Of a stretch of 64,000 nucleotides of DNA, positions 19,207 through 27,404 are shown piece by piece. A model generated the notes under the pieces. The model searched no databases. It was given only the letters and a program-made list of their open reading frames with translations, and was not told the origin of the DNA. This DNA is from Algoriphagus aestuarii (lineage in GTDB: Bacteria; Bacteroidota; Bacteroidia; Cytophagales; Cyclobacteriaceae), in the NCBI GenBank assembly GCA_017051695.1, contig JAFIDK010000001.1, positions 310,001 through 374,000 on the forward strand, in the 5' to 3' direction. The position numbers and the translations under genes are program-made. Positions within the stretch are counted from its first letter, which is position 1; each line of letters starts with the position of its first letter.

Positions 19207-20253
19207 TTATGATGTAGTGTAATATTTCTTTCTAAGCCAAAAAGAAACTTTCACCAATAAAATCAATGCCGGAACTTCTACTAAGGGTCCAATTACACCT
19301 GTGAATGCCTGACCAGAATTGAGGCCAAAAACGGCAATCGCCACAGCAATGGCCAACTCAAAATTGTTTCCTGCAGCCGTGAAGGCCACTGCCGCATTTT
19401 TATCATATTCTGCACCCATCGCTTTAATGACAAAAAATCCAATCAGGAACATGATCGCAAAATAGATCAATAGTGGAACCGCAATCCTCACCACGTCCAT
19501 TGGAATCTGGACTATCAATTCTCCTTTCAAAGAGAACATTACCACAATAGTAAATAACAAGGCAATCAAGGTGATGGGTGAAATGGTGGGTATGAATTTA
19601 GCTTTATACCAATCTTCCCCTTTTAAATTCACCAAAATGACTCTGCTTAGCAATCCCGCTAAAAACGGAATACCTAAATAGATCGCCACACTCTCGGCAA
19701 TTGTAGCAATGGAAATATCCACAATCACTCCTTCAAAACCAAAGTAGGGAGGCAATACAGTTATAAACAACCATGCGTAGAAACTATAGGCAAACACCTG
19801 AAAAACACTGTTTAGCGCCACCAGACCAGCACCGTATTCGCTGCTACCTTCTGCCAGATCATTCCAAACCAACACCATGGCGATGCATCTGGCCAAGCCA
19901 ATGAGTATCAATCCAACCATGTATTCGGGATAGTCTTGCAAAAAAATCAATGCCAGAACAAACATTAATACCGGGCCAATGACCCAATTGAGCAAGAGAG
20001 AAATGGAAAGTACTTTTACATTCCGAAATACCTTTGGCAGAAGCTTGTAATTTACTTTTGCCAAAGGAGGGTACATCATCAAAATCAACCCGATAGCTAT
20101 GGGAATATTGGTACTACCAGAACTAAATGAATCAATAAAACTGGAGGAAGATGGAAATAAGTAGCCTATTCCCACTCCTAAGGCCATGGCAAGGAATATC
20201 CAAAGCGTAAGGTACTGGTCTAAAAAACCGAGTTGTTTTCTTTTAGAAGTCAT
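19207..20253 (-). CDS. acr3: ACR3-family arsenite efflux permease
   Basis: Inner-membrane arsenite exporter of 348 residues with about ten transmembrane helices. The conserved membrane cysteine is visible as Cys123 in [12 protein letters not shown], and the later [10 protein letters not shown] segment carries the conserved Glu. Its ATG overlaps the ArsC stop by 4 bp, so the two are coupled. It is the last gene of the leftward ars operon and exports the arsenite produced by ArsC. Confidence 0.93.
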   Translation of the reverse strand: MTSKRKQLGFLDQYLTLWIFLAMALGVGIGYLFPSSSSFIDSFSSGSTNIPIAIGLILMMYPPLAKVNYKLLPKVFRNVKVLSISLLLNWVIGPVLMFVLALIFLQDYPEYMVGLILIGLARCIAMVLVWNDLAEGSSEYGAGLVALNSVFQVFAYSFYAWLFITVLPPYFGFEGVIVDISIATIAESVAIYLGIPFLAGLLSRVILVNLKGEDWYKAKFIPTISPITLIALLFTIVVMFSLKGELIVQIPMDVVRIAVPLLIYFAIMFLIGFFVIKAMGAEYDKNAAVAFTAAGNNFELAIAVAIAVFGLNSGQAFTGVIGPLVEVPALILLVKVSFWLRKKYYTTS

Positions 20254-20897
20254 TTATTCAATTTCACGTTCGTGAACACATAAAACATCTCTGAGGCGAT
20301 CTGCATAGAGCGCTCATCATATTTTTCTGCTTCTTCCTGAGTATCGTCAAAAGCCTTTGGATCTTCATAGCGAACAGGAATCCGCTGCTCTGTGCCGGGA
20401 ATAAAAGGACAATTCTCATCTGCATGGGAACATGTCATTACCGCTGCGAATTGATCTGCCTTATTGATTGGATCATCAAACAATTTTGAAAATGTGCAGA
20501 TTGGCTCGTTATCATCCGAATTGAAAACGAAATAGACCGGGTTGACAACTCCTTTCGCCGTAACCCTAAAACCACTTCTTTTGATTGATGAAACTGCTCG
20601 CTCATTGAATGCGGTGACCTCTACACCGCCGGAAAAACAATTCGCAGGGATTTCAAAATAATCCGCAGCGGTCTGAGCCCAGATCTGCGAAAACTGACTC
20701 CTGCGGGAATTGTGCGTACAGATAAAATTGAGATTGACCTCTTTTCTCTGATCGATCGTGGACTGAATGTATCTGATCACGGGCTCCAAAACCTGAATTC
20801 GCTCTTCAGGAATTGGCAGCTTCTTTACTTGATCTATTGTATCCTGAAGTTTTGGTAGCATTTTCAAACGAGGTGTTTCCATGATAGTATTTCCCAT
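20250..20897 (-). CDS. arsC: Arsenate reductase, low-molecular-weight phosphatase type
   Basis: Cytoplasmic reduction of arsenate to arsenite. The 215-residue protein has the phosphatase P-loop C-T-H-N-S-R-R-S at Cys60-Arg66 and a C-S-H-A-D-E-N-C-P segment with two further cysteines that could relay the disulfide to thioredoxin. It has about 50 extra N-terminal residues compared with short ArsC proteins; the ATG at codon 6 is an alternative start. It is followed by ACR3 with a 4-bp overlap and preceded by the DUF6428-like gene 6 bp away. Confidence 0.9.
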   Translation of the reverse strand: MGNTIMETPRLKMLPKLQDTIDQVKKLPIPEERIQVLEPVIRYIQSTIDQRKEVNLNFICTHNSRRSQFSQIWAQTAADYFEIPANCFSGGVEVTAFNERAVSSIKRSGFRVTAKGVVNPVYFVFNSDDNEPICTFSKLFDDPINKADQFAAVMTCSHADENCPFIPGTEQRIPVRYEDPKAFDDTQEEAEKYDERSMQIASEMFYVFTNVKLNK

Positions 20898-20903
20898 ATT
20901 AGA

Positions 20904-21374
20904 TTAGCAGCAGTCGGAACCAGGGGCACAGGAATTTGCCTGGGATTGAAGTCCATTGAGTCTAATTCTTGGCTTTTGTTCGGGTATCCCACATTTGTCT
21001 TTGGCCAAACAGTCTGTCTGAGTACTTGTGAGGATAAATTTGCCATTTTCAAATTCCAATCCATACTTACCGATCGTCTCCCCTTGATATTCCACCTCGA
21101 TCTCCAAATTTTCCAAACCCAATTTTTCTTCAGACAATTCAATGATTGATCTGAGTTTTTGTGCACTTAATCTGTGATCATAATCTGTAGCGGTAAATAA
21201 TTGAAAATTGATGACTGACTCCTTCCGGAGGGTTCCTCCACAATCTATAAAGTGCTTTTTGATGGATCCTACTTCAGTCACGTGAAAGTGTGAGGGTACT
21301 TGTTCCCCATTGGGCAGCATAAAAACCACCTCATTTACCTCTAATAATGCCGATTTGATTTCTGATAACTTCAT
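20904..21374 (-). CDS. DUF6428-like protein of the arsenic operon
   Basis: Cytoplasmic protein of 156 residues, first gene of the ars operon. The N-terminal part (K-L-S-E-I-K-x-A-L, L-P-N-G-E-Q-V-P-S-H-F-H-V-T-E-V-G) matches the small family usually annotated DUF6428 beside Bacteroidota arsenic genes. The C-terminus is cysteine-rich (C-L-A-K-D-K-C near 122, then C-A-P-G-S-D-C-C), as expected for binding arsenite or another soft metal. A metallochaperone-like role is inference; no biochemical function is known to me. Confidence 0.7.
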   Translation of the reverse strand: MKLSEIKSALLEVNEVVFMLPNGEQVPSHFHVTEVGSIKKHFIDCGGTLRKESVINFQLFTATDYDHRLSAQKLRSIIELSEEKLGLENLEIEVEYQGETIGKYGLEFENGKFILTSTQTDCLAKDKCGIPEQKPRIRLNGLQSQANSCAPGSDCC

Positions 21375-21386
21375 TTGATTTTATGT

Positions 21387-21404
21387 TATTGCAATATTAC
21401 GATA
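21387..21404. promoter_or_regulatory. Probable ArsR operator upstream of the ars operon
   Basis: The 18-mer TATTGCAATATTACGATA lies 13 bp before the DUF6428-like ATG and recurs without mismatch at 21773-21790 before arsR. Its partial dyad symmetry and AT-rich centre fit ArsR-family sites, which often read TATCGTAATATTGCAATA on the other strand. Binding would block the three-gene operon until arsenite is present. Confidence 0.8.
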
Positions 21405-21422
21405 TAGATATATAAAATTTTT

Positions 21423-21758
21423 TTAGCAACAATTCCCAGATTCAGGAACTTTAAATTGATTGAAAATTCCATTAAACTGGCTTTTGATTTCTTCCCAGCG
21501 AATCGGATTGATACAGTAACTGACGCGGGATCCTTCAATGGTTCCCTGGATAATCCCAATTTCCTTGAGCTCTCGCAAGTGCTGACTGATAGTGGCCTGC
21601 GCTAATCCCAACTCCTGAACCAAATCACCATTGATGCAGGCGTTGGATTTCAACAAATATTGAATTATTGCTACCCGGGCAGGATGCGCAAATGCCTTCG
21701 CTGCTACAGCTATCTCATTCTGCACATCTGAAAAAAGGTCTGTTTTAGTTACTCCCAT
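21423..21758 (-). CDS. arsR: ArsR-family arsenite-responsive repressor
   Basis: Winged-helix repressor of 111 residues. Core features are F-A-H-P-A-R-V-A-I-I-Q-Y-L-L and the recognition helix Q-A-T-I-S-Q-H-L-R-E-L. The classic C-V-C metal site of the alpha-3 helix is not present in that form; only N-A-C-I-N remains there, while a Cys in the wing (V-S-Y-C) and a terminal C-C pair could supply ligands. It is transcribed separately from the ars operon, with its own copy of the operator 15 bp before its start. Confidence 0.9.
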   Translation of the reverse strand: MGVTKTDLFSDVQNEIAVAAKAFAHPARVAIIQYLLKSNACINGDLVQELGLAQATISQHLRELKEIGIIQGTIEGSRVSYCINPIRWEEIKSQFNGIFNQFKVPESGNCC

Positions 21759-21772
21759 TTTATTTATAATGA

Positions 21773-21790
21773 TATTGCAATATTACGATA
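21773..21790. promoter_or_regulatory. Probable ArsR operator upstream of arsR
   Basis: Second perfect copy of TATTGCAATATTACGATA (see 21387-21404), 15 bp before the arsR ATG and in the same orientation. This implies negative autoregulation of arsR. Confidence 0.8.
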
Positions 21791-22092
21791 GTCTAGATTA
21801 ATTTCCAAAAATTCTAAGATCATTTTTCAGCTAGCCTTAAATCCAGTTGATATCTAATGAGTTCACAAACTGCAAGCCTCCTCGTTAAGAAACTAGCTGT
21901 CAACCATTTGAAAAAAAAATACTTGTAGAAGGCATTCCAAAGTCAGCTGAATAGGTTACAATCACTATTATGAATGGAAATTTGAGACATTCATGTTGAT
22001 AAACTTCAGTCATGGGATGAAAAAAAAAAATCAAGAACCACCTTAGCACCACCTGAATCCACATTCCACTTCGGAACTCCTGAAAACAAAAA
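21791..22092. other. Gap upstream of arsR
   Basis: AT-rich 302-bp stretch with two poly-A runs (near 21910 and 22020). No ORF or hairpin of note. It is probably the last chromosomal sequence before the mobile element. Confidence 0.4.
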
Positions 22093-22114
22093 AGCCGATC
22101 ATTTCTGATCGGCT
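22093..22114 (-). terminator. Orphan leftward intrinsic terminator
   Basis: Perfect 9-bp stem AGCCGATCA/TGATCGGCT with a TTTC loop; on the minus strand it is followed by a six-T run. No leftward gene precedes it, so it looks like the terminator of a structural RNA or gene of which only the 3' end remains at 22115-22135. Confidence 0.7.
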
Positions 22115-22135
22115 AGTGTAGCGGGAACAGCGCTA
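22115..22135. repeat. Palindrome resembling a tRNA 3' end, possible attachment site
   Basis: On the minus strand the sequence CTGTTCCCGCTACA sits immediately before the terminator at 22093, where a tRNA T-arm/acceptor 3' strand would lie (TTCCCGC plus T is like a tRNA-Gly acceptor). No complete tRNA cloverleaf can be built upstream. TGTAGC and GCTACA form 6-bp inverted arms. A 3'-end tRNA fragment with its native terminator is what integration into a tRNA gene leaves at one end. The tRNA identity is speculative. Confidence 0.4.
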
Positions 22136-22167
22136 CAAACTTCTATTGATTTTCAGCAACTTATAAT

Positions 22168-22191
22168 AAAACTGGGACAAAAACTGGGACA
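22168..22191. repeat. Perfect 12-bp tandem duplication
   Basis: AAAACTGGGACA occurs twice in direct, contiguous repeat (22168-22179 and 22180-22191). It lies inside the noncoding left end together with degenerate GAAAAYGAACC motifs at 22331 and 22365 and an inverted copy at 22191-22202. It may be a recombinase arm site; no coding frame uses it. Confidence 0.7.
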
Positions 22192-22457
22192 GGTTCATTT
22201 TGCTTTTACATTATTAAATTTATTTGAATCGAACCATTTTGAACCTCTTAAAATGTAGCTCTATAGGTAGTATGAGCACTTTTTATGTTTATGGTTTTTG
22301 AAGGATCATTTTTCTTTTTGATGTAAAATCAGAAAACGAACCAATTTCAGCTAGGATCAAAACTAGAAAATGAACCTTTGAATTTCCTGTAAATTTGAAG
22401 GTATTTGAGTCGTTTCAGGATTGAATTAATTGAATCATTTAGAATCTCAAATCAGCC

Positions 22458-22506
22458 TCGTACAATTCGTACGGTACGAGGGGTACGAGCCGTACGAGGT
22501 GTACGA
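22458..22506. repeat. 9-bp-phased GTACGA repeat array
   Basis: GTACGA starts at 22474, 22483, 22492 and 22501, exactly 9 bp apart, and its reverse complement TCGTAC starts at 22458 and 22467, also 9 bp apart. Four direct and two inverted units flank the junction at 22473. The array is noncoding, about 175 bp before the first gene of the element. Short phased repeats of this kind serve as binding arrays for recombinases, excisionases or replication initiators; which one applies cannot be told here. Confidence 0.85.
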
Positions 22507-22679
22507 AACAACTCATTGTGCTAAATGAATAAAGTGAGCACAGTTAAAGAACGGAATTCTGACTACGATTTATGAATTACCAAACCACTTCCTTGACATT
22601 TTCCGTCAAATCCTAATTAATGATTTGCTCATATCCAAAGGACTACTTAATTCGAATTACAACCTAAAATTTTAAGATT

Positions 22680-24128
22680 TTGTTAATCGCCCTTGACAGT
22701 TATGGTTTTCGGATTTCTCCACGAAAAGGATTAACTGGAAAATGCCAAATATGTGGCAATCCAGTAAAGGCATATTGTGGGAACATTATTGTACATCATT
22801 GGAAGCATGTCGCAGAATTGAATTGCGATCCATGGAAAGAGCACGAATCGGAATGGCACAGGTCATGGAAAAATGAATTTCCAAAAGATTGGCAAGAAGT
22901 AATAATGAACAAAGGCAATAATAAACATATTGCAGATGTTAAAACGAAAAATGGTCTTGTGTTAGAATTTCAGAATTCCTCTATATCAAGTTCCACAATT
23001 GAAGAAAGAGAAGATTTTTACGGAAACATAATTTGGCTGATTAATGCAAAACCATTTCAGGATAATTTTAAGCATTTCAGTATAGTAAAAAGTAAATTAT
23101 TAGAATTAGAACGATCTAAGTACTATTCACTTTCCTATAATCAGAAGGAAGAGAGTAAGATTATTAAAGATTTAAAAGAGAAAATTGATGATCTTAAATC
23201 AGATTATACAAATCTATCATATGAAGTCCCAAGTCTAGAAAGACTTCGAACTGAAATTATCGAATTAAATAGCAATATTGAAAAGACTTTAAACAGCTAT
23301 TTAACTCAAAAATACCTATTTAGTAGAATTTTAAATGAATTCTCAAGCAAAGAGAAGGAAGCAATATTATCTATCCGTTCTCAAAAAGAATTAAGAAATA
23401 CTGAAATTCTAGACTGTAAAAAGACTCTGCAAAAAATAGAAAGTTTCCCAAACGCAGAAGTACCAGGTTTTGATCATTATAAAATCATACCTCACACTGC
23501 AGTTTCTTCATCTTCCTTTAACAAATGTCGTTTAGTCGAAAAAGCAACAAAAGACTCTCTCTTCCCTTTCACTCTTCCGTTTCAGTCCAAAGAAGAATTT
23601 GAGCAGATTTCAAGTAACAAAAATTATATTCTAATTATTGATCTAAACGAGGTATTGGTAAACATTCATCAAACAATAAACTCTCTCTCATTAGAATTAA
23701 AACAACTTGAGAAAGCAGAAAATAATTATCTAAGGTCTATGGAAGTTCAACTTACTGATTTTCTAGAGGTAGAACTAAAAAAATGTTTATCAAATCTCAA
23801 AGCCAGAAAAGATAAAATAAAACAAGTCAATCAAAGTATTGATACTTTACAAAATGAATTAAAGCGACAAAAAGAAAATGAAGAAGATGAAAGAGAACTT
23901 GAAATTACTCAGCAAGAAGAAATGTATGAATTAGAAAAAAACGAGATTATGACCAGATTTAAAGGTCAATTTTACTACAAATGGAAGCATAGAAGGCAAA
24001 GTTGGAAGTATGCAAAAGGCCGAATTTTCGTGGATTTTAAATCACACATTTCCGAGCTTGTCAGCGATACAACCCTTAGAAAATTAAGCAAGAACGACTT
24101 CGTTCATTTAATAAAAAATTGGAAGTAA
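22680..24128 (+). CDS. CoiA-like nuclease-domain protein with long coiled coil
   Basis: A 482-residue protein starting at TTG (no ATG in frame upstream; a stop precedes at 22665). The N-terminus has a small zinc-finger-like segment C-Q-I-C-G...C-G-N-I-I-V-H-H-W and then H-I-A-D-V-K-T...V-L-E-F-Q-N-S-S-I-S, which matches the PD-(D/E)xK-like core of the competence protein CoiA family, with the usual R-x2-F-Y-G-x-I-I-W-L-I-N. Residues about 140-430 are predominantly charged coiled coil. CoiA acts on incoming DNA in transformation; in a mobile element it could process transferred or invading DNA. It is AT-rich. Function beyond the nuclease-like domain is inference. Confidence 0.7.
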   Translation: MLIALDSYGFRISPRKGLTGKCQICGNPVKAYCGNIIVHHWKHVAELNCDPWKEHESEWHRSWKNEFPKDWQEVIMNKGNNKHIADVKTKNGLVLEFQNSSISSSTIEEREDFYGNIIWLINAKPFQDNFKHFSIVKSKLLELERSKYYSLSYNQKEESKIIKDLKEKIDDLKSDYTNLSYEVPSLERLRTEIIELNSNIEKTLNSYLTQKYLFSRILNEFSSKEKEAILSIRSQKELRNTEILDCKKTLQKIESFPNAEVPGFDHYKIIPHTAVSSSSFNKCRLVEKATKDSLFPFTLPFQSKEEFEQISSNKNYILIIDLNEVLVNIHQTINSLSLELKQLEKAENNYLRSMEVQLTDFLEVELKKCLSNLKARKDKIKQVNQSIDTLQNELKRQKENEEDERELEITQQEEMYELEKNEIMTRFKGQFYYKWKHRRQSWKYAKGRIFVDFKSHISELVSDTTLRKLSKNDFVHLIKNWK

Positions 24129-24134
24129 ACGACT

Positions 24135-24335
24135 ATGTGGTCAGTAATAAAATTTTTAGGAACTGTTTTTATCAGCTTTATCGCAATGATTGGAGCGTTA
24201 GGCGCGGAAAACCCCTTTCCTCTTTTTGCTGTAGCCTGGGGGATTTGGATAATCTATATCGTCAGCTTGCGGTCAAAAAGAAAAAAAGAGCTGGACAAAG
24301 AGCGGCTAATCCGGGAGATTTTGGATAAGCTTTAG
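24135..24335 (+). CDS. Small membrane protein, copy 1
   Basis: 66-residue protein: ATG start, two hydrophobic segments (about 3-20 and 28-45), then a strongly basic R-S-K-R-K-K-E-L tail and a short amphipathic end. The last 49 residues are identical to copy 2 (25275-25478) apart from one D/N change, while about 22 codons differ only synonymously. It follows the CoiA-like gene by 6 bp and may be co-transcribed. I do not recognise the family; membrane location with a cytoplasmic basic tail is likely. Confidence 0.75.
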   Translation: MWSVIKFLGTVFISFIAMIGALGAENPFPLFAVAWGIWIIYIVSLRSKRKKELDKERLIREILDKL

Positions 24336-24434
24336 AATCCAAACGATTCGTTTTTAGGTGTTTAAGACACTTCCTGGCTTTAAGAAGCATCTCAGACACC
24401 TTCACAAGTGCCCGTTACAATACAGACCAGGTTA

Positions 24435-25268
24435 TCAATCACTAATATTTTCAGATACTAAAAAACCCTCCATTTGTTCTAAGAACCATCCTCCAAATCC
24501 CTTGTTGTCGTAATCAACTTGAAACCCTGTTAGGTGATCACCCTCATATTTTACGACTTTACAATTTTCTCCAAGTTCATTTTTTAGCAATATTGCTGCC
24601 TCATATGTGGTTACTTCATCTTTAGATCCTGCTAAAATCAATAGAGGGCAATTGATGGAATCAATTGAATTTTTGAAAAATTCAGATTTCTCTGGCAGAA
24701 CAATTTCTTTACCCTTCATTTTATAATAATCTACAATCAGATCAGGTCGAGTAACAAAACCATCACCAACAATAAAATCTATCTGATTTTTGATTTGAGG
24801 ATAAGCTCTCGAGACAATAGTGGTACCCATTGACATTGCCCAAATACCAACTCTTTTATTTTGCATTCTTTGGGAAATTTCGCTAACAACAGCTTCCAAG
24901 TCCTGCGCAAATTCCTTATGATATAGGTAATTCTTCTGAATCTCAAAATCTTGGCTTTTCCCAAATCCTCTATAGTCAAAAGTTACAACAGTGTATCCTG
25001 CATTTGCCAAGATTGCTGAATGGTAAACGAAATATGACATATTCCCAGCATCGGGGTAAGCCAGAATTAAGACAGTGTCCTTATTTCTTTCTGGATTTGC
25101 AGCATATATCCAAGTATTTAGGAGAAAGCCATCATTTGTTTGAATTTCCAGTTGTTCGTATTCCCATTTAACAGAATCAGGAGTGCGGATATATTCCCTG
25201 TCTGGATCAATGGAATATGCCGAATAACAACTAAAAAATAAAACTAGGTAAATAATGAGGCTTCTCAT
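24435..25268 (-). CDS. Alpha/beta hydrolase, secreted
   Basis: 277-residue serine hydrolase with a signal peptide (about 1-19). It has the oxyanion-region segment Y-P-D-A-G-N-M, D-Y-R-G-F-G-K-S, and a nucleophile elbow A-M-S-M-G-T (Ser near 147) in place of strict G-x-S-x-G. The acid Asp is in A-G-S-K-D-E-V and the His in E-G-D-H-L. It resembles exported family-S9/S33-like esterases of unknown substrate. It is transcribed against its neighbours and is framed by the two copies of the small membrane protein gene. Confidence 0.8.
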   Translation of the reverse strand: MRSLIIYLVLFFSCYSAYSIDPDREYIRTPDSVKWEYEQLEIQTNDGFLLNTWIYAANPERNKDTVLILAYPDAGNMSYFVYHSAILANAGYTVVTFDYRGFGKSQDFEIQKNYLYHKEFAQDLEAVVSEISQRMQNKRVGIWAMSMGTTIVSRAYPQIKNQIDFIVGDGFVTRPDLIVDYYKMKGKEIVLPEKSEFFKNSIDSINCPLLILAGSKDEVTTYEAAILLKNELGENCKVVKYEGDHLTGFQVDYDNKGFGGWFLEQMEGFLVSENISD

Positions 25269-25274
25269 GTTGGC

Positions 25275-25478
25275 TTGGAATTAGGAAAGTTGAATATAAT
25301 AACTTTCGTTTTGATTATTTTAATCGCCATGATTGGGGCATTGGGTGCTGAAAATCCATTTCCTCTTTTTGCTGTGGCATGGGGAATATGGATTATTTAT
25401 ATCGTCAGTTTACGGTCGAAAAGAAAAAAAGAACTGAACAAAGAGCGTCTAATTCGGGAGATCCTGGATAAGCTCTAG
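25275..25478 (+). CDS. Small membrane protein, copy 2
   Basis: Paralogue of 24135-24335: the C-terminal 49 residues are identical except D to N, including the N-P-F-P-L-F-A-V-A-W-G-I-W core and the basic tail. Sequence just after both stops also matches (TAGAATCCAAA). The N-terminus differs and has no ATG; TTG at 25275 or 25290 is the likely start. It diverges from the hydrolase with only a 6-bp gap, so its promoter would overlap the hydrolase 5' end, unless it is expressed from farther upstream. Its stop interlocks with that of the convergent 25475 gene. Confidence 0.65.
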   Translation: MELGKLNIITFVLIILIAMIGALGAENPFPLFAVAWGIWIIYIVSLRSKRKKELNKERLIREILDKL

Positions 25479-25660
25479 AATCCAAATAGGAATCTAAGGG
25501 AAGCAAAAGATCCTAGCATAAAAAAACAAAAAGCTCCAAAACTGACCAATCGAAAGCCCATTATAGAAAGAAAAGGCTTTTTCATATGTGCTTCTTGAAT
25601 TAGGGATAGGAAGAACCCGAGTCCAAGAAAAATAGCAACAATTAGTAAGGATTCCATCAT
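25475..25660 (-). CDS. Small two-helix membrane protein
   Basis: 61 residues with two hydrophobic helices (about 3-20 and 33-58) separated by a short polar loop containing E-A-H-M-K-K. It starts with two consecutive ATG codons and its stop interlocks with that of the convergent copy-2 gene. It is followed upstream by ardC in the same direction. No family is recognised; it could be spurious, but the membrane-protein composition and neat fit between genes favour a real gene. Confidence 0.5.
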   Translation of the reverse strand: MMESLLIVAIFLGLGFFLSLIQEAHMKKPFLSIMGFRLVSFGAFCFFMLGSFASLRFLFGF

Positions 25661-25728
25661 TTCAGATCTAACGGTTTTTATTTATCACAGTTCAAACTAC
25701 AAAAATCCTTTTTGACAAAAAGGGAAGA

Positions 25729-26634
25729 TTACTCCTCCCCTTCTGATTCAATTCCTAGGATATAATTTGCTGCTTGATGAGCTTTCTGAGCTGCGTAGAT
25801 CAGCATCTTTGGATCATCTTGCAACGGCTTCATCCAACCTTTCAAGTAAGCTAGGGAGTTTTTAAAATTGGCATCCTTGATTCCTGAATAAGCATTTAGG
25901 AAACTGGCTCCCATTTCCGCTATCAACTCTTCTTTCGAATATTCAACAGAGCCATATCCAACCAAAGCCGGTCTTTCTGAAAATCTTCCCAAACGGCTAC
26001 TATGACCAGTTGAATGCAGCATTTCATGAAAAAGGACGGAATAGTACTGCTCGTCCCCTTTAAAAGATTCTTTGTTCGGCATATTGATATAATCAGCAGA
26101 AGGACTGTAAAAAGCTTCATCACCAGAATGAACAATTTTCGGACAATCGGAATATCCAGATATAATCTGCTCACAGGATTCAATTGGATTAAATATCCTC
26201 TCAATGGTTTCATTTATAACAAATTCGATTCCTTCAATTTGGTCGATGTTGAAAACTGTCCAGATAAAAGGTGTGAATTTTCTTCCGTAGAGATCCTCCT
26301 CTTCTCCGGATTCATTTCTGGTTTGTCCTTTGACAAATTTGGAGTTCTTCCAGAATACGACTTTGGTCCCTTTTTGGCCTTTCTTGATATTTCCTCCTAG
26401 CTGCTTTGCCTGCTTGAAAGTCAGAAAGTAGGGATGATTGAATTTCTTGGAGATTGTCACCCAAGCCAACCAAAGCGCATTGAATCCTAAATAAGAACGA
26501 TTTGAAGCATAGTTTTTTGGGGCATTTTTCGGATTCCATACTTGCTCCCAAGTGAGATTTTCATTTTGGATTCCCTCGATAATTTCATTGGTTACGGTTT
26601 CCGCTAGTTTGTTGAAGTTTTCCCAAGCTGTCAT
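25729..26634 (-). CDS. ardC: ArdC-like antirestriction protein
   Basis: 301-residue protein with an N-terminal ssDNA-binding ArdC domain (about 5-130, with N-x-R-S-Y-L-G-F-N-A-L-W-L and K-Q-L-G-G-N-I-K-K-G-Q-K-G) and a C-terminal zincin-like metallopeptidase domain with H-E-M-L-H-S-T-G-H (His203, Glu204, His207) and E-E-L-I-A-E-M. ArdC proteins travel with plasmids and conjugative elements and protect entering single-stranded DNA from type I restriction. Here it is a backbone gene of the element, which itself carries a type I system. Confidence 0.9.
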   Translation of the reverse strand: MTAWENFNKLAETVTNEIIEGIQNENLTWEQVWNPKNAPKNYASNRSYLGFNALWLAWVTISKKFNHPYFLTFKQAKQLGGNIKKGQKGTKVVFWKNSKFVKGQTRNESGEEEDLYGRKFTPFIWTVFNIDQIEGIEFVINETIERIFNPIESCEQIISGYSDCPKIVHSGDEAFYSPSADYINMPNKESFKGDEQYYSVLFHEMLHSTGHSSRLGRFSERPALVGYGSVEYSKEELIAEMGASFLNAYSGIKDANFKNSLAYLKGWMKPLQDDPKMLIYAAQKAHQAANYILGIESEGEE

Positions 26635-26896
26635 TTTGATTGTGTTTTAATTGTTGAAAAAGAGCCAGCTAGTGCCAAAGGATCCCCCATCATATCCAAG
26701 GATGTAAGGAACATCGACCCGACAGAAATAAAGCTTTTCCCTTGAGTCAAGGGAGCTTGATTTTTCTGGGAGAGTGGGGATATTTGGCTGAGTAGTGACA
26801 TTTTTTTTAATCCACTGGTGTTGAGGTACCGACCGACAAGCGTCTTCTAGAAAAGCTGAGACTGGATAAGACAAAAACCTAAAGAAAAATGTCGGA

Positions 26897-26914
26897 GGTA
26901 GTCCGTAGGAGACC
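26897..26914. repeat. 18-bp conserved noncoding motif, copy 1
   Basis: GGTAGTCCGTAGGAGACC; a second copy with two mismatches is at 48814-48831, and both are preceded by a GGATAAGA stretch 30-40 bp upstream. It lies in the 958-bp noncoding region upstream of ardC and before cargo A. Apart from this motif, 26635-27338 shows no gene I can support. Confidence 0.6.
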
Positions 26915-27338
26915 GTCATTTTGCGGAAGGGCGAAGCGAATTTTTGACGTTTCCAGAATCAGGTTTTCATCTTTGCTTGGTTGGACGGTATAACACCAGT
27001 TAAAAACCGGAACGGCTCAGACAACACACTTGGAAGTAAAAAACTCCCTGGCGGAAGGAAGGAAAGTAGATGTAAGGTTGTTCCTCTAAATGAAGTACTA
27101 TTATCGGTCTTTTTAATTTTCCAGACTATTACGCTATTTTTTCTTGAAAAAATTCTAAAGCACTTTCAATTATTTTATCACTCTCAATTATTTACAACAT
27201 TGAAATCAAGTTGTTAATCCAATAAATATCGCTGTTTATCAGGAAGTTTTGTATTCAGCAGTAACATTGAATACTTTTTAAGAACAAAAAAGTTTTATGA
27301 ATATGTCAGCCAATGACCGCCTTTATCCCTTAAAGCCC

Positions 27339-27368
27339 AAGAATCCAATTTAATGGATTCTTACATTT
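27339..27368 (+). terminator. Possible rightward terminator hairpin
   Basis: Perfect 9-bp stem AAGAATCCA/TGGATTCTT with loop ATTTAA, then ACATTTTTCT. No rightward gene precedes it, so it either insulates the following operon or ends an unrecognised transcript from 26920-27338. Confidence 0.5.
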
Positions 27369-27404
27369 TTCTCCCTGATTGCTTCTGCCGGGACTTTGCA
27401 CACT

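Noticed and set aside
22115-22260. Complete tRNA gene
   Set aside because: Only an acceptor-like 3' stub can be seen; no anticodon or D arm folds upstream.
22458-22506. CRISPR array
   Set aside because: Units are only 6-9 bp with no spacer-sized unique sequence, and no cas genes are present.
22135-22679. Remnant of an integrase gene
   Set aside because: All frames are interrupted by stops and no tyrosine or serine recombinase motifs appear.
26647-26919. 90-codon leftward open frame next to ardC
   Set aside because: Composition is not protein-like, it spans the conserved noncoding 18-bp motif, and no family is recognisable.
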